DNA of 64,000 nt from G963675935 sp963823895 (GCA_963823895.1 CAWGNG010000037.1:94881-158880), one strand, 5' to 3'. Shown: positions 47,344 to 57,369, counted from the stretch's first letter. The notes: generated by a model not told the origin, from the sequence alone. Numbers and translations: made by a program.

Positions 47344-47913
47344 GTGTACGATTCTCATCATTCACAGCCCGACGAAGTCGATCAGTTGCTCCGCAACGCC
47401 GAGTTGCGCGACGAACTGGAACGCTACTTCGACGAATCCATCAGCCGCGTGAACGTCCAGCACTTCTCGCTGGCGGCGGAGAACGAGTTCCTGGCGGCGA
47501 TGCTCGCCTGGGAGCAGGCTCCGGTGCTGCCGATCTTCCGCTGGTTCGAGCCGGAGATGCGGCCGCCGCGGCCCGAGTCGCTCGGCGACGTCGATCTGCA
47601 CAAAATCCTCTGGGACGTGATTCGCAAGATCTACCAGAAGCGGATCGTCTTGGACTTCACCGACCATCTGACCGACCGCGAGTTGTACTGCTTGATCTTC
47701 CGCGATATCTTGCCGGCGCGGGAAAAGAAGATCGACTGGCCGAACAACTACCTGCACTGGGACTGCACCGGCGCCAACTGCGACCCGGAGGTTTGGCTGC
47801 GCTACTACGCCACGGAAGAAGAGCGCGAGGACTGGGCCGACACGTACAACCAGCCGTTGCCGCCGGCGCTGCCCTTGCCGTATCCGCGTCATCTGCCGCG
47901 CGAGCCGGGATAG
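47344..47913 (+). CDS. acidic hypothetical protein
   Basis: The 189-aa protein starts with GTG. No signal or membrane segment; cytosolic. Conserved-looking blocks are LRDELERYFDESISRVNVQH, LAAMLAWEQAPVLPIFRWFE, KILWDVIRKIYQKRIVLDFT, DHLTDRELYCLIFRDILP and NYLHWDCTGANCDPEVWLRY. It ends in a Pro-rich tail. The compositional quality and a single uninterrupted frame argue for a real gene. No family recognised and no operon partner. Confidence 0.75.
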   Translation: MYDSHHSQPDEVDQLLRNAELRDELERYFDESISRVNVQHFSLAAENEFLAAMLAWEQAPVLPIFRWFEPEMRPPRPESLGDVDLHKILWDVIRKIYQKRIVLDFTDHLTDRELYCLIFRDILPAREKKIDWPNNYLHWDCTGANCDPEVWLRYYATEEEREDWADTYNQPLPPALPLPYPRHLPREPG

Positions 47914-48040
47914 GATCTACGATAACCGGTCGGGCGGAGAGCATCACAATAGCCGGGAGTCAACGACTCCCGGAATGTGCGTGACTCGCGGCTAATCTCC
48001 GGGAGCTGTTAGCAGTAGAGCGCTAACTTGACGAGCGCAA

Positions 48041-48216
48041 AGCCCACCACGGAGACACGGAGGACACTGAGAAGACGGGCAGAGGCGAGCAGGAACCACA
48101 GACGAACACAGGTGAACACAGATGGCGCGACTTGCGGCACGAATTTTGCCCCCGCTGCCCGTGCTCATCTGTGGTTCTCTCCATTCCGCCTCAGTTACTC
48201 CGCGTCTCCGTGGTAG
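48041..48216. repeat. ccaccacggagacacggagg inverted element in the 47914-48299 gap
   Basis: The left end ccaccacggagacacggagg pairs with the right end tccgcgtctccgtggtag; between them accacagacgaacacaggtg pairs with cccgtgctcatctgtggttc. A half-copy of the ccaatagccggg family (41348) is at about 47951. No gene recognised. Confidence 0.75.
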
Positions 48217-48299
48217 ACATATCGCTATAGTGTTAGCTCCCGGTCATTCTCACACGTGATTTGAAGCGGCATCGCTTCCCGACAATCGCAATTCCCGTT

Positions 48300-48459
48300 T
48301 CAGGACTTCCCCATTCCGCAGTCCCTGTGCGCTCCGGGCATCGGCGACTGCCTCTCTTGCTTCGGCGAGGGGGCATCCGCTGGTGCGCTATGCGGAGCGG
48401 CTGCCCGACCTGCCCCGCTTGTCGCCTTGTCGCCGAAGTTGTTTTGGTTCGCGTTTTTC
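48300..48459 (-). pseudogene. orphaned 3' end of the gene split by the IS66 element
   Basis: Joining 51087 to this segment across the 8-bp duplication keeps the frame: PAPQKN then ANQNNFGDKATSGAGR, AAAPHSAPADAPSPKQERQ and finally CGMGKS with a TGA at 48300-48302. About 50 residues of Ala/Pro/Gln-rich tail were thus removed from the gene at 51079-51927. The 8 bases at 48452-48459 are one copy of the target duplication. Confidence 0.85.
48452..48459. repeat. IS66 target-site duplication, left copy
   Basis: cgtttttc, identical to 51087-51094. Eight bases is the normal IS66 duplication length. Confidence 0.95.
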
Positions 48460-48525
48460 GTAAGCGTCCCGCCGAGCACATAGGGAGAAATCGCCGCCTG
48501 GGCGTAGGCTTGGCGAACGGGGAGA

Positions 48526-50125
48526 TCAAGCCGGATGCCAGCGGTGGGGGAGGAGGGCGAGAAGTTCTTCCTCGCTGGCGCCGGGAAGAATCGCTGGCAG
48601 TCGGGTCAGCACGTCGCGGTAGTAGACCCAAGGATCGTGGCCGTGACGCTTGCATGACGCCAACAGGCTGAAATGGATCGCCGCCGCGCGGCCGCCCCGG
48701 TCGTTCCCCACAAAAAGCCAATTGCGGCGTCCGATACAGAGGCCCCGCAACGAGTTCTCGCCTTCGTTGTTGTCGATGTCCAGCCAGCCGTCGTTAGGGT
48801 ATACGGACAGGGCCGTCCAGTTGCCGAGCGTATAGTTAATCGCTCCACGAACCGCGCTCTTGGGCAAGACCTTGGGCGCCTCGGCTTCCAGCCATGTATG
48901 GAAGCTGTCCAAGAGCGGCCGCGACCGCTCCTGCCGCTCGGCGGCGATTTGCGTGGCACGCTCCTCCAGCGTGAGTGGCTGCCACTGGCCCTGACAGCGC
49001 TGCCGGAGATCTTTCTCCACGGCGTAGAGCTTGCCGATCCAAGCCAACGCCGTCTCCATGCGGGCCGCATCCAGCCGTCGGCTCTCGTGGAATTTCCTCC
49101 GCGTGCGCCGAACAAGCCACCTCGATGATTCGACCGTCGGATTCCAGGTAGATTCCGTCGTAACCGTTGAAGGCGTCGGCCTGCACATAGCCGCGATAAT
49201 CCTTGAGAAACGCGGCCGGTCCGTCCCGTTTGTGATTCGTCGTGTAATCGAACACGGTCAGCGAGTGCAGTGGATCGCCCACGTAGGGCCAGAAGTGGCC
49301 CGTGTACTTCAGCCTCCGCCAGGCATCGCGGACCTTCACCGAGGTGTCATCCGTGTGGATTACGTGAGAAGCCAACACCACGCGGATAGCCAGGGCGTAC
49401 AAAGGTTGTAAGAACTCGGCCGTTTGAAGCCACCAGCCGTCCATCGTCTGCCGGGAGATGCGGACGCCCTGTCGCTGGAAGATTCCTTCCAGCCGGTGCA
49501 AGGGCAGATGATCGGCCCCCTTGCTGACGATCACCTGGGCCATCAGCCCCGGACCGGCCAAACCGCCGGGAATCGCCTCGGGCGGCTTGCGGGCCAGCAC
49601 CACGTTCTGCTCGACGAGCGTCAGGCCGCTCTCGGGCAGTTGCTCTTTGCGGGCGTATTTCTTGCGGACATGCACCATCACGAACAGCGTCGAGGGCCGC
49701 CAATCGAGTTGCTCGCTGGTCTCCGGCGGCAACTCGACCAGATTCTCCAGGCCGCCCAATGCCGCCTTCTCGGCTTCGGAAAGATCGTGAACGACTTCCT
49801 CACGCTTGGTCTCGTCGGGAATCCGCCCTCGGCCGCGCTTGTCGCGGTTCTTGGAAGCTGCCCGTGCGACCGGCGGCGGCGAGTTGGCAGCCGCCTCTTC
49901 CGCATCTGCCTGGTTCTCGAACAACATGCCTTGCTGCGGATCGAACTTCTCGCTGCTGCTCCCGTAAATCCTTTTCAGCAGCAAGTGAATGTGATGTTCT
50001 TGCCGCTGGAGCCGCTCGTCGCGCAGACGCAACTGCTCCAACAATTGCACGATCAACTGCTTGAGCACCGCGACATCGTCGGGCAGCAGGGCGGGATCGG
50101 GAAGAGGCATGGCGTCCGTGTCCAT
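48526..50125 (-). CDS. tnpC: IS66 transposase TnpC; frameshifted
   Basis: About 530 aa over two frames. The N-terminus has the leucine-rich/coiled start (VLKQLIVQLLEQLRLRDERL) and the typical LLKRIYGSSSEKF. The zinc-finger-like middle and the DDE core follow: HTDDTSVKVRD (first Asp), YRGYVQADAFNGYDGIY (second Asp), DIDNNEGENSLRGLCIGRRN (Glu), then NWLFVGNDRGGRAAAIHFSL. The break is near 49100, where CSAHAEE should read CSAHARRKFHESRR; two bases (cg) appear missing from gcacgcggagg. It is transcribed with tnpA and tnpB. Confidence 0.93.
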
Positions 50126-50187
50126 GCCCTTATAGATACCGTGAACGCGAAATTATTCCCACCGCAAGAAAGGTTTTTCTCCCCGCA

Positions 50188-50544
50188 TCAAGCCGTGCGT
50201 TGGTAGCGTTGCTGCCGTTTCACGCTGGACGGGTCGATGCCCCACAGCACCAGCGACAACTCCTGCGCCGAGACCTCGACGCTCTGCGCTTGTGGGTCGT
50301 TGCTCGTCGGAAAGCGAAAGGTTCCTTCTTCCAGCCGCCGATAGTACAACGTCAGCCCGTCGCGATCCCACCACAAAAGTTTCACGCGATCGCCACGGCG
50401 ACTGCGGAACACGAACAAGTGGCCGGACAAGGGATCGTATCCCAGCCAGTCCCGCACCAGGGCGGCCAGTGTGTCGAAACTTTTTCGCATATCTGTCGGC
50501 GCCAAGCACACGTAGATCCGCACCAGTTCCGACAGGTTCAACAC
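50188..50544 (-). CDS. tnpB: IS66 accessory protein TnpB
   Basis: 118 aa, the normal length. Signature LAPTDMRKSFDTLAALVRD, GHLFVFRSRRGDRVKLLWWD and RDGLTLYYRRLEEGTFRFP. Required with TnpA for transposition in studied IS66 elements; mechanism unknown. Its start overlaps the tnpA stop by a few bases, so translation is coupled. Confidence 0.95.
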   Translation of the reverse strand: MLNLSELVRIYVCLAPTDMRKSFDTLAALVRDWLGYDPLSGHLFVFRSRRGDRVKLLWWDRDGLTLYYRRLEEGTFRFPTSNDPQAQSVEVSAQELSLVLWGIDPSSVKRQQRYQRTA

Positions 50545-50993
50545 GGCTGCACCTCCAGCACGGCCAGCACAGCGGCGAGCGTTTGCCGGTCGAAGCCCGC
50601 CTGCACCCGTACCGTGCGGCCTTGCCCCAGGATAATCTCCACGCCGCCGTCCGCCTCAGCCGCGCCGAAGCACCTGCTTGCCGGTCCCACCACATGCACG
50701 GGCAGAAACGAAGGCGTAGCACCATGCCGTGGCGATACCCGCTTGGATGAACGCGACGTTGGCGTCGCCGGGCGTGACTGGAACTGCGCGCCGTCCACGG
50801 CACCGGATACCCGCTTGCCGGTGCGGTGACCACCTCGCGCCAGTTTATGCCGCCAGAAATAGAAGGCCGACTCCCGCAATTCCTCGGCGCGGCAAAACGC
50901 CCGCACCGATTGGCCGCCTTCCCTCCACCGCCGCACCACCTCTTCCCAATAGCTCCGTCGCCGCGGATCGCCGTGTCGAATTCGTTTCTTCAT
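50538..50993 (-). CDS. tnpA: IS66 accessory protein TnpA
   Basis: 151 aa from ATG 50993 (MKKRIRHGDPRRRSYWEEVV), with caggag 8 bases upstream; a longer start at 51014 is possible. The helix-turn-helix-like opening (RRWREGGQSVRAFCRAEELR, ESAFYFWRHKLA) is the TnpA hallmark. The C-terminal half has the GGVEIILGQGRTVRVQAGFD motif typical of the family. First gene of the element. Confidence 0.9.
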   Translation of the reverse strand: MKKRIRHGDPRRRSYWEEVVRRWREGGQSVRAFCRAEELRESAFYFWRHKLARGGHRTGKRVSGAVDGAQFQSRPATPTSRSSKRVSPRHGATPSFLPVHVVGPASRCFGAAEADGGVEIILGQGRTVRVQAGFDRQTLAAVLAVLEVQPC

Positions 50994-51078
50994 GTTTGGG
51001 CTCCTGAGGTTCATCGAGCCGAGACCATCCCGGCCGATGCCCCCAGCCTACCCGACTGCACAAGACGTGTTCCGCCAG

Positions 51079-51927
51079 TCACTTACCGTTTTTCTGCGGA
51101 GCCGGCGAAATCGGCTTGCTGCGCCGCGGCGTGCCAGCGTTCGGAGTCTTCTTGGCGACTTCGCGGATCTTAGCCAACAGAGCGGCGATCTCTTCGTGAA
51201 CGTCGCGCGTCTGGCTAACGACCAAGACTTTGGCCGTGCCGAGAGCGTTGCCTTGAATAGAGCCCGGTCCGCCCACTCCGTCCCAACTGGTCGGCTTGAT
51301 CGTGGAGGTGATGATGTCGGTCAGCGAATCGTAGTCGTCCCAAGGCATGTCGTGCTCGTCGCGGCAAACGACCAGATCGGCCACGTCATACACCTTGGTG
51401 TCCAACCGGGTCTCCGCTTCTTCCACAGTAGTGATTATCAGCACTTCGTCTTCAATGATCCAAGTGAGGTTGAGGTTTCGCAGCATGAGGTTCAGCGCCG
51501 AGCGAAGCGAAATCCCCTTCAGGTCGACTGTGACCGGCGAATCGGTTCCGACTCCCGTATCCTCTAAAGCCTTGTGGTCGGTCTGGATTTCGATGCAGTG
51601 TCGCTGCTTCAAATAATCGAGGACATCTACCAGCGGCGCTTCGACGAAGACCAGTTCCGTCGGGCTGGCCAGCGCCGCTTCGATCCGCGCGACGTTCTCC
51701 CACGGCCGCAGTGGTTTGACGACGGGTTTCGACGGCCTCTTCGGCGACGCCGCAGAGTGTTTCTCGTGTCCAGCGAACGGATCCTCGGAAGGATGCGGCG
51801 TCGATTTCGCGGCGGGGGTTTTTGCGTGCTTCGGCTTCGGCTCCTTCGCGTCCGCGGCACAGAGGCTGGCGGCGGCGAGGAACGTAAAGACAATACTCCA
51901 CAGCATCAGGGAATGCGGGCGAGCCAT
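51079..51927 (-). CDS. secreted STN/secretin-like protein truncated by IS66
   Basis: 282 aa from ATG 51927 (MARPHSLMLWSIVFTFLAAA, signal peptide; agaggttctt upstream). A Lys/Pro/Ala linker (about 30-75) leads to a domain like the short secretin/TonB N-terminal region: FVEAPLVDVLDYLKQRHCIE, VTVDLKGISLRSALNLMLRN, LIITTVEEAETRLDTKVYDV. The last two codons (GK) and stop come from the IS66 end. Before insertion the protein ran about 50 residues further (orphan end 48300-48459). A decayed paralogue occupies 1-525. Role likely in envelope beta-assembly or ligand binding; unproven. Confidence 0.85.
   Translation of the reverse strand: MARPHSLMLWSIVFTFLAAASLCAADAKEPKPKHAKTPAAKSTPHPSEDPFAGHEKHSAASPKRPSKPVVKPLRPWENVARIEAALASPTELVFVEAPLVDVLDYLKQRHCIEIQTDHKALEDTGVGTDSPVTVDLKGISLRSALNLMLRNLNLTWIIEDEVLIITTVEEAETRLDTKVYDVADLVVCRDEHDMPWDDYDSLTDIITSTIKPTSWDGVGGPGSIQGNALGTAKVLVVSQTRDVHEEIAALLAKIREVAKKTPNAGTPRRSKPISPAPQKNGK
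51087..51094. repeat. IS66 target-site duplication, right copy
   Basis: cgtttttc, identical to 48452-48459; lies inside the coding end of the interrupted gene. Confidence 0.95.
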
Positions 51928-52043
51928 AAGAACCTCTCCTCTCGTGAAATGGGGCGTGAAATGGGGGTAGATGTGACTTTTCGGCGGTGTTCCAACCGCC
52001 GGCCCGAGAGAACTCGCAGTTGGGATCGCAGGCGGGCTCGCAG

Positions 52044-52111
52044 TTGGGGCGGCAGTTAAACTGCCACCCCAACGAAACTGCCGTCCCAACTAAGCTGTCA
52101 CCCCAACGCAA
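52044..52111. repeat. gttggggcggcagttaaact palindrome and half-copies in the 51928-52306 gap
   Basis: Palindrome 52044-52074 (gttggggcggcagtt/aactgccaccccaac) followed by aactgccgtcccaac and aagctgtcaccccaac half-copies. The remainder, up to the ATG at 52307, shows no gene; it includes upstream DNA of two divergent genes, so promoters are expected here. Confidence 0.82.
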
Positions 52112-52306
52112 TCTACTATAGCAACCGCTGGCAGGATTGGCAAGCAGGGAAGGATGCGAGATCGTATGCGACGGCTAACATCGTGCTGCCCAGCGGGTCA
52201 CGGCCAGGGCTAACGACTATTATGGACTTGGCGATTGCAGCAGACCGATCTTAAGAATACCGGATTCTACAGTTATCCGGACGGAGCAAGATCGAAGGAA
52301 CGAGCA

Positions 52307-55089
52307 ATGCCCCAGCCCAGACGTGCATCTTTGTGGTGTCTCCTAGGTGTTTTGACGTGCATCGGCGCGGCGATTACCGCCTCGTTGCTGCTGGGGCATG
52401 GTGGACCATGCCGGAAAAGTCAGCAGCAGGTCGCCCAGTTATCCCACTCTCCCCCGGCTCAATCGCGGCTTTCGGTTGCCGCCACGAGTTCAGCCCCTTC
52501 CGTGGCGTTACGCGAAGTGGGCGTTCCTATTGTGGAAAAAAGCATACTGATTGAACCAAAGCAGGCGGCTGCGTCGGCAGTGGATGCCTCGGAGAGGAAA
52601 CTGGCAGCGGAGGCCCCAGAAACAGCAGGGGCAGCGGACGCCTGCGACAGTCCTGCCACGCGAGTCATCCTGACCAGCGGCGTTGAAGAGCCCGTGCTGC
52701 GCGAAATGGGCCCGAGCCTGACGGTTGGGTCCGAGCCTGCGGGGGAAGCGACTGCGGAAGAGCCCCGTTCGCCCGCGGGTGCAATGCGGCCCGCCGCACA
52801 AGCAGCAGCGGCTCCGCCGACGCACGCGGCGAGCGGCCCGGTTTCCAAACTTACATTGCTGCCGCAGTGGCTTCGCCATTTGCCCGAGACGCTGGCGAAA
52901 CTACCGGAGTCGCTTTCCGATCCGCCGCCGGCGGCCGAGCCCACAGCGAAACCCGCGGCAACGCTACGAGCACAGTCGGCGGCGGAGTCGGCGCCGCTCG
53001 CGCCCGCCACCGCGAAGCCGCAGTCGAAGATCGAGCAGAAAATCGTCGAGCAAAAAGTCGACAACTCCTGGCGCGAGCCGGACGCCTTGATCGCAAGCCT
53101 GAACGAATTGGCCGGCGGTCCGGCGGGCAGTTGGGCTTCGACGGTCTTGCAGCAACTCGCGGCACTGAAGCCCGCCGTCATGGCCGGTTCGGACGAGGCG
53201 AAACCGATTCTCGATCGACTCGAAAAATTGGGCCGACAGACGGTGCCCTTGAGCGACAAACTCTCCGACCGGGCGTTCGTCCGCAAATGGCGGGAGACGG
53301 GCTATGCACTGGTCCGCCGCGTCGACATCTGGCGGCAAGTCGCTCGGCTTGAGAAGCGGGAGGCGTCGGATTTCTTCTCGCCGGCGCTCGATCCGCAGAG
53401 GTTGGCCGATTGCCTGGCCGACGCCGAGGCCGCCACCAACGATTCGCCCGCAGGGAAAGGATGGCAGAGCTTCTTGCTGCTCGACAACCTGCGGCAGCAT
53501 TGCGTGCGGCAGTCGCCGCCGGACCCGGCGGCGGCGCGTGAAGTTGCGGGGCAGGCGCTTGCGCGGATGACGCAGATTCCCTTGACGCCCCAGCAGCAGC
53601 GGTTTATGTCGTCGCGGCCGCTGACGGCGTTGCGGCTGGAACTGTGGCGCTGGGCGGCCCGTCCCATCGGCGTCGCGGAGTTGCTTGCCGACGTCGAACG
53701 CTACGAGTGGACGCGGCTGCCCAGCGACGCCGAGCGGCTGGCGGTCGATTGCCAGGATTTGTCGGTTTCGCCGTCCGAGGCTCGGCGTCAACTGGCCGCG
53801 TGGGTCAGTGCCCACTATCGCAACGCCAACGTGCGGTTCTCGATCGGCCCGGAGTTCCTCAACGATCTGATTCCGGAGCAGAAGTTGCAGTATTCGCCGA
53901 TCAACGATACGGTGACGGGCCGTCCAGTGCAGGGCGACAGTCTGATGCAGACGAAGATTGCGGTCCGCATGTTGCCCGACCCGCACCGCGCCGGCTGGCG
54001 TTGCAGGTGACCGGCGAAATCGCCTCGCTCACCGACACCGACGCCGGCATGGCTCAATTCCACAACGAGAGCGAAGCGCGTTACGTCGCCACCAAGCCGA
54101 TGGAAATCGACATGCAGGGCATCAGCCTCTGGCCGGTGCAGATCGATGTGCAAAACGAGACACGGCTCAACGGCATGGATACGTCGCTCGACAACGTGCC
54201 GCTGATTGGCTGGATAACCAAGAGCCTGGCGCGGTCGCAGTACGACAAAAACCTGTCGGCAGCCACGGAGGAGATGAAGCAAAAGATCGTCGCCCAGGCC
54301 ACCGAGCGCATCGACACCGAGGTCCGCAAGCGATTCAACGACGTGGTCGAGCGGCTGAACCAACGGGTGTTCGATCCGCTGAACTCGCTGGCGCTCGATC
54401 CGCAGTTGATCGACGCGCAGACGACCGCGGCGCGGCTTACGATGCGGCTGCGGGTGGGGGGCGAGGACCAGTTGGGCAGCCACACGCCGCGGCCGCCGTC
54501 CCTGTCCGACAGCCTGGCGAGCGTGCAGATTCACGAATCGGTGCTCAACAACGGCATTGGGCGGTTGCATTTCGACGGGCGGACCTTTACGCTGACCGAA
54601 CTGTCGCGGCACGTCGCGGCGAGCCTCAATTGCCCCGCCCCCTGGCCGATCAGCCCCGAGAACGAGGACGTGCGGATCACCTTCGCCAAGCAAAACTCCG
54701 TGGTGATTCGCTGTCAGGACGGCCAGGTCTTGCTCTCGCTGGTGATCGCCCGGTTGTGCAAAGGGACGTGGTACCGCTGGAACAATTTCGAAGTGCGGGC
54801 GAGCTACCAGCCGGTGGTACACGGCCGCTCGGCCCAACTGGTGCGCAGCAACGTGATTCAACTGCTGGGCAAGCGGAGCATGGGATCGCAGATGATCCTC
54901 CGCGGCGTTTTCGCTCACGCCCTGTCGAGAAAGACCCCGTGGGACCTCGTTCCGCAGAGAATTATCGACGAGCCGAAACTACAGGACACGGCGATCACGC
55001 AGTTTACGATCGAGGACGGCTGGATCGGCCTGTCGCTCGGCCCCAAGCAGACTACCACGGCGCACCGCACGCGATTCGGAACGCGATGA
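52307..55089 (+). CDS. large membrane-anchored protein with Pro/Ala linker, unknown; frameshifted
   Basis: About 927 aa in total from ATG 52307 (MPQPRRASLWCLLGVLTCIG, one N-terminal membrane helix; aagga about 10 bases upstream). A long Ala/Pro/Glu/Ser-rich region (about 40-260) is followed by an alpha-helical half (REPDALIASLNELAGGPAGS, SFLLLDNLRQHC). The C-terminal half is beta-rich (FSIGPEFLNDLI, LQVTGEIASLTDTDAGMAQF, EIDMQGISLWPVQIDVQNE, IHESVLNNGIGRLHFDGRTF). The frame changes near 53990; one base restores PHRARLALQVTGEIAS. Possibly an envelope tether; no family recognised. Confidence 0.78.
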
Positions 55090-55102
55090 GCGAGGCGATT
55101 GG

Positions 55103-55230
55103 AATGACTCCCCTCTCCCTTTGGGAGAGGGGCAGGGGGTGAGGGCACATCTCTCGCCGCGGTGGGGCAGACATTCCTGTCTGCCGCGAGAAAGGACGAC
55201 GCATCTGGCAGACAAGAATGTCTGCCCCAC
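55103..55230. repeat. ctctccctttgggagagggg and gtggggcagacattcctgtc palindromes between convergent genes
   Basis: 55107-55145 is a ctcccctctccctttgggag hairpin, related to one inside the kinase gene at 39100-39143. 55162-55185 and 55207-55230 are 24-bp arms of the 10711/47004 family with one mismatch. They may serve as a bidirectional terminator. Confidence 0.82.
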
Positions 55231-55248
55231 CGGACACTGTGTCGCCGC

Positions 55249-56919
55249 TTAGACCACTTCGATGCGGTCTTCCTCGGCGGCTTTTCGCAGTTTCGTCAGC
55301 GCGCGGGCTTCGATCTGACGCACCCGCTCCTTGGTGACGCCCATTTCGGCGCCGACCTGTTTTAGCGTCAACGGCTCCTGGCCGCGGCGCAGCCCGAAAC
55401 GGCGGATGATGATGCGCTGCTCGCGCTCGTCCAGCCTTTCGAGGATTCTCTCCACCTGCGCCTCGCGCTGATTCTGCACCGTCTCCTCCTCGAAAGGATC
55501 GGCGCGGTCGTCCTTTGTGGCCGTGAACATCTCGTCGAGGCTGGTGCGGAAGCGATCCTGGTGGCGATGCTCGTCGGGGATGGTGCGGGCGAAGTTCTTC
55601 ATCAGCGCCCAACTGGCGTAGGTGCTGAACTTGTTGCCGCGGGCGTAATCAAACTTCTCCACCGCCCGCATCAGCGACATGTTTCCGTCGCTTACCAGTT
55701 CAAAGAAGTTCTGCGACGGGCCCACGTGCCGCTTGGCGATCGAAACCACCAGGCGGAGGTTCGCGCGGATGATCTGGTTCTTGGTGGCCACCGCCTCGTC
55801 GAAGAGCCGCTCGACCTGGTCCATCAGGCCGCGCTTCGGCCGGGTCGGATCGAGCTTGGCGCGGAGCCGGGCGGCCTTGTACTTCAGATAGTTCATCTTG
55901 CGGAAGAGGAATGCTTCCTGCTTGCGGGCCAACAGCGGCACCTCGTAGAGACTGGCCAGATACGGGGGCAAATCGCTGGGCATGCGGGTCTTCTTCAGCG
56001 GCACCTCCGACTCGGGCATCGGGCCGATGATGCGGTCCTCGCGGCGGTGCGAACGCACCCGCGCGAACGTCTCGTTGGGGATGTGCTCGAGCGGCAGGTC
56101 CATGATCCGCTGTGCCCGCATCTCGGCGATGATGCGGTAAATGCTCGTCCTCGTGCGGCAGAAACGCCTGGCCAGCGTCTCGACCGGCTCGCCGTGCTGG
56201 TACTGCTGGTAGATCTTCCGCTTCGAGTCCAATTGCAGCGGCCCTTGGCTGTCGGGGAAGATTGCCGCCTCGGGATGATCGCGGTCGAATTGCTTCAGCG
56301 TGTAGCGGATGGTCTCCACGCTGCGGCCGGTCTTCTTGGCCAACCGCTTGGCGACGTCGGCTGGCGAGCCGCCGGCGCGGGCCAACCGCCGCGCGTGCTC
56401 GGTGATCATCCCCCGCTCTTCCTGGGTCAATTGGCTGAACTGCGAGCCGCGCTGCACTCGCTCCTGGTTCCGCTCGACAAAGCGATCGACGGAGCTTTGC
56501 AGGAAGCCGACGCGCTTGCGGCCGTCCATGACGAAGCGGCGGCTGATCAGCCCTTGCCGCCGCCAGCGGAAAATCGTCTTCGTCGAGACGGAGAATCGCC
56601 TGGCCAGTTCCTCGACGGTCAGCACGGTCTCGCCCGCCGCGTCCGCCGGCACGCCCGCCGCGTCCGACACGTCCTCGACGAACAAGCGGAGATCGTGACT
56701 GGCCTCCCGGCCGGAAAGCCTCAGATCGGGATAGGATTCGGGGCGGAAATTGGTGATGCGATAGCAGATGTACTCGTAAGGGTAAATTCGGCCCGGATCC
56801 AACTCGCCCAGAAGCCGTTCGGCCTGGGTAACCTGTTCGATCTTCTTTTCGCGTGGCGCGAAGCGGACCTGCTGATCGCGGAGTTGTCGAAGTACCGGAT
56901 TGAGATAGTCGCTGTGCAT
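55249..56919 (-). CDS. sigma-70 family factor with two N-terminal helix-turn-helix regions
   Basis: The 556-aa protein. The N-terminal half has a MerR/excisionase-like HTH (LTVEELARRFSVSTKTIFRW, RRQGLISRRFVMDGRKRVGF, about 98-150) and a second HTH-like region (VETLARRFCRTRTSIYRIIA, about 245-265). The sigma core follows: region 2 (NLRLVVSIAKRHVGPSQNFF, ELVSDGNMSLMRAVEKFDYA, KFSTYASWALMKNFARTI), region 3, and region 4 (LDEREQRIIIRRFGL, TLKQVGAEMGVTKERVRQIE). Complete 2-3-4 organisation makes it group 2/3, not ECF. The gggagg upstream of ATG 56919 supports the start. The HTHs suggest regulated or self-targeted promoter use. Confidence 0.9.
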   Translation of the reverse strand: MHSDYLNPVLRQLRDQQVRFAPREKKIEQVTQAERLLGELDPGRIYPYEYICYRITNFRPESYPDLRLSGREASHDLRLFVEDVSDAAGVPADAAGETVLTVEELARRFSVSTKTIFRWRRQGLISRRFVMDGRKRVGFLQSSVDRFVERNQERVQRGSQFSQLTQEERGMITEHARRLARAGGSPADVAKRLAKKTGRSVETIRYTLKQFDRDHPEAAIFPDSQGPLQLDSKRKIYQQYQHGEPVETLARRFCRTRTSIYRIIAEMRAQRIMDLPLEHIPNETFARVRSHRREDRIIGPMPESEVPLKKTRMPSDLPPYLASLYEVPLLARKQEAFLFRKMNYLKYKAARLRAKLDPTRPKRGLMDQVERLFDEAVATKNQIIRANLRLVVSIAKRHVGPSQNFFELVSDGNMSLMRAVEKFDYARGNKFSTYASWALMKNFARTIPDEHRHQDRFRTSLDEMFTATKDDRADPFEEETVQNQREAQVERILERLDEREQRIIIRRFGLRRGQEPLTLKQVGAEMGVTKERVRQIEARALTKLRKAAEEDRIEVV

Positions 56920-57369
56920 GATTTATTCCCTCCCAACGCCCGGCTCTGCAACTTCCAGTATACCTGAGCCGCGGATTTTTTGCGAAGTGCATTCCTCCTG
57001 AATCCCGCCCCTCCTGCCAACCGTGGCCCGAATTATAGCAGCCTCTCGCGCGGCTCCACCATCCAGAGAACGCTGATCCTGGGGTTAGGAGATTCCCTAG
57101 TCGCTGGAAGCGGGACCGGACGGCTTTACTGATCGTTTCATTTGCGTTTTGGTTCCTCCGCAACCCAGGGGACAGACTGTTATACGCATTGGAGAGCATT
57201 GTTGATCCCACGACAAGCGGCCGCCCGCAAGAAAGCCGACACAAGTGCCTGCGCCGCCGCCCCATAGCGTAAGCGGCGTTTTTCGGGTAAACTTTGCCGT
57301 CTGGAGCGACCGATGTAGCGACTACCGTCTTTTCCAGTCCCGCTGATCACCAGTTTCTGCTGAACTGCC
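56920..57369. other. 450-bp divergent promoter region
   Basis: Separates the minus-strand sigma gene from the plus-strand secreted-protein gene. A weak hairpin cgccgc/gcggcg followed by ttttt at 57255-57283 resembles a terminator but faces no identified plus-strand gene. No repeat family or ORF recognised. Confidence 0.4.

Larger units (their letters stand above)
48460..51086 (-). mobile_element. complete IS66-family insertion sequence
   Basis: 2,627 bp. Terminal inverted repeats are gtaagcgtcccgccgagcac (48460-48479) and the complement of 51067-51086, gtaagtgactggcggaacac, matching at 14 of 20 positions and both with the IS66-typical GTAAG tip. It is flanked by the perfect 8-bp duplication cgtttttc and carries tnpA, tnpB and tnpC in that order on the minus strand. 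The transposase gene has a frameshift, so current mobility is uncertain. Confidence 0.95.

Noticed and set aside
47914..48299. Small RNA or tRNA gene in the gap before the IS66 element
   Set aside because: The sequence is a dispersed ccacggagacacgg inverted repeat; no cloverleaf or CCA end was found. No tRNA was recognised anywhere in the window.
57255..57283. Rho-independent terminator-like hairpin with T-run
   Set aside because: It faces no identified plus-strand gene end, and the stem is only 6 bp with a 12-nt loop.
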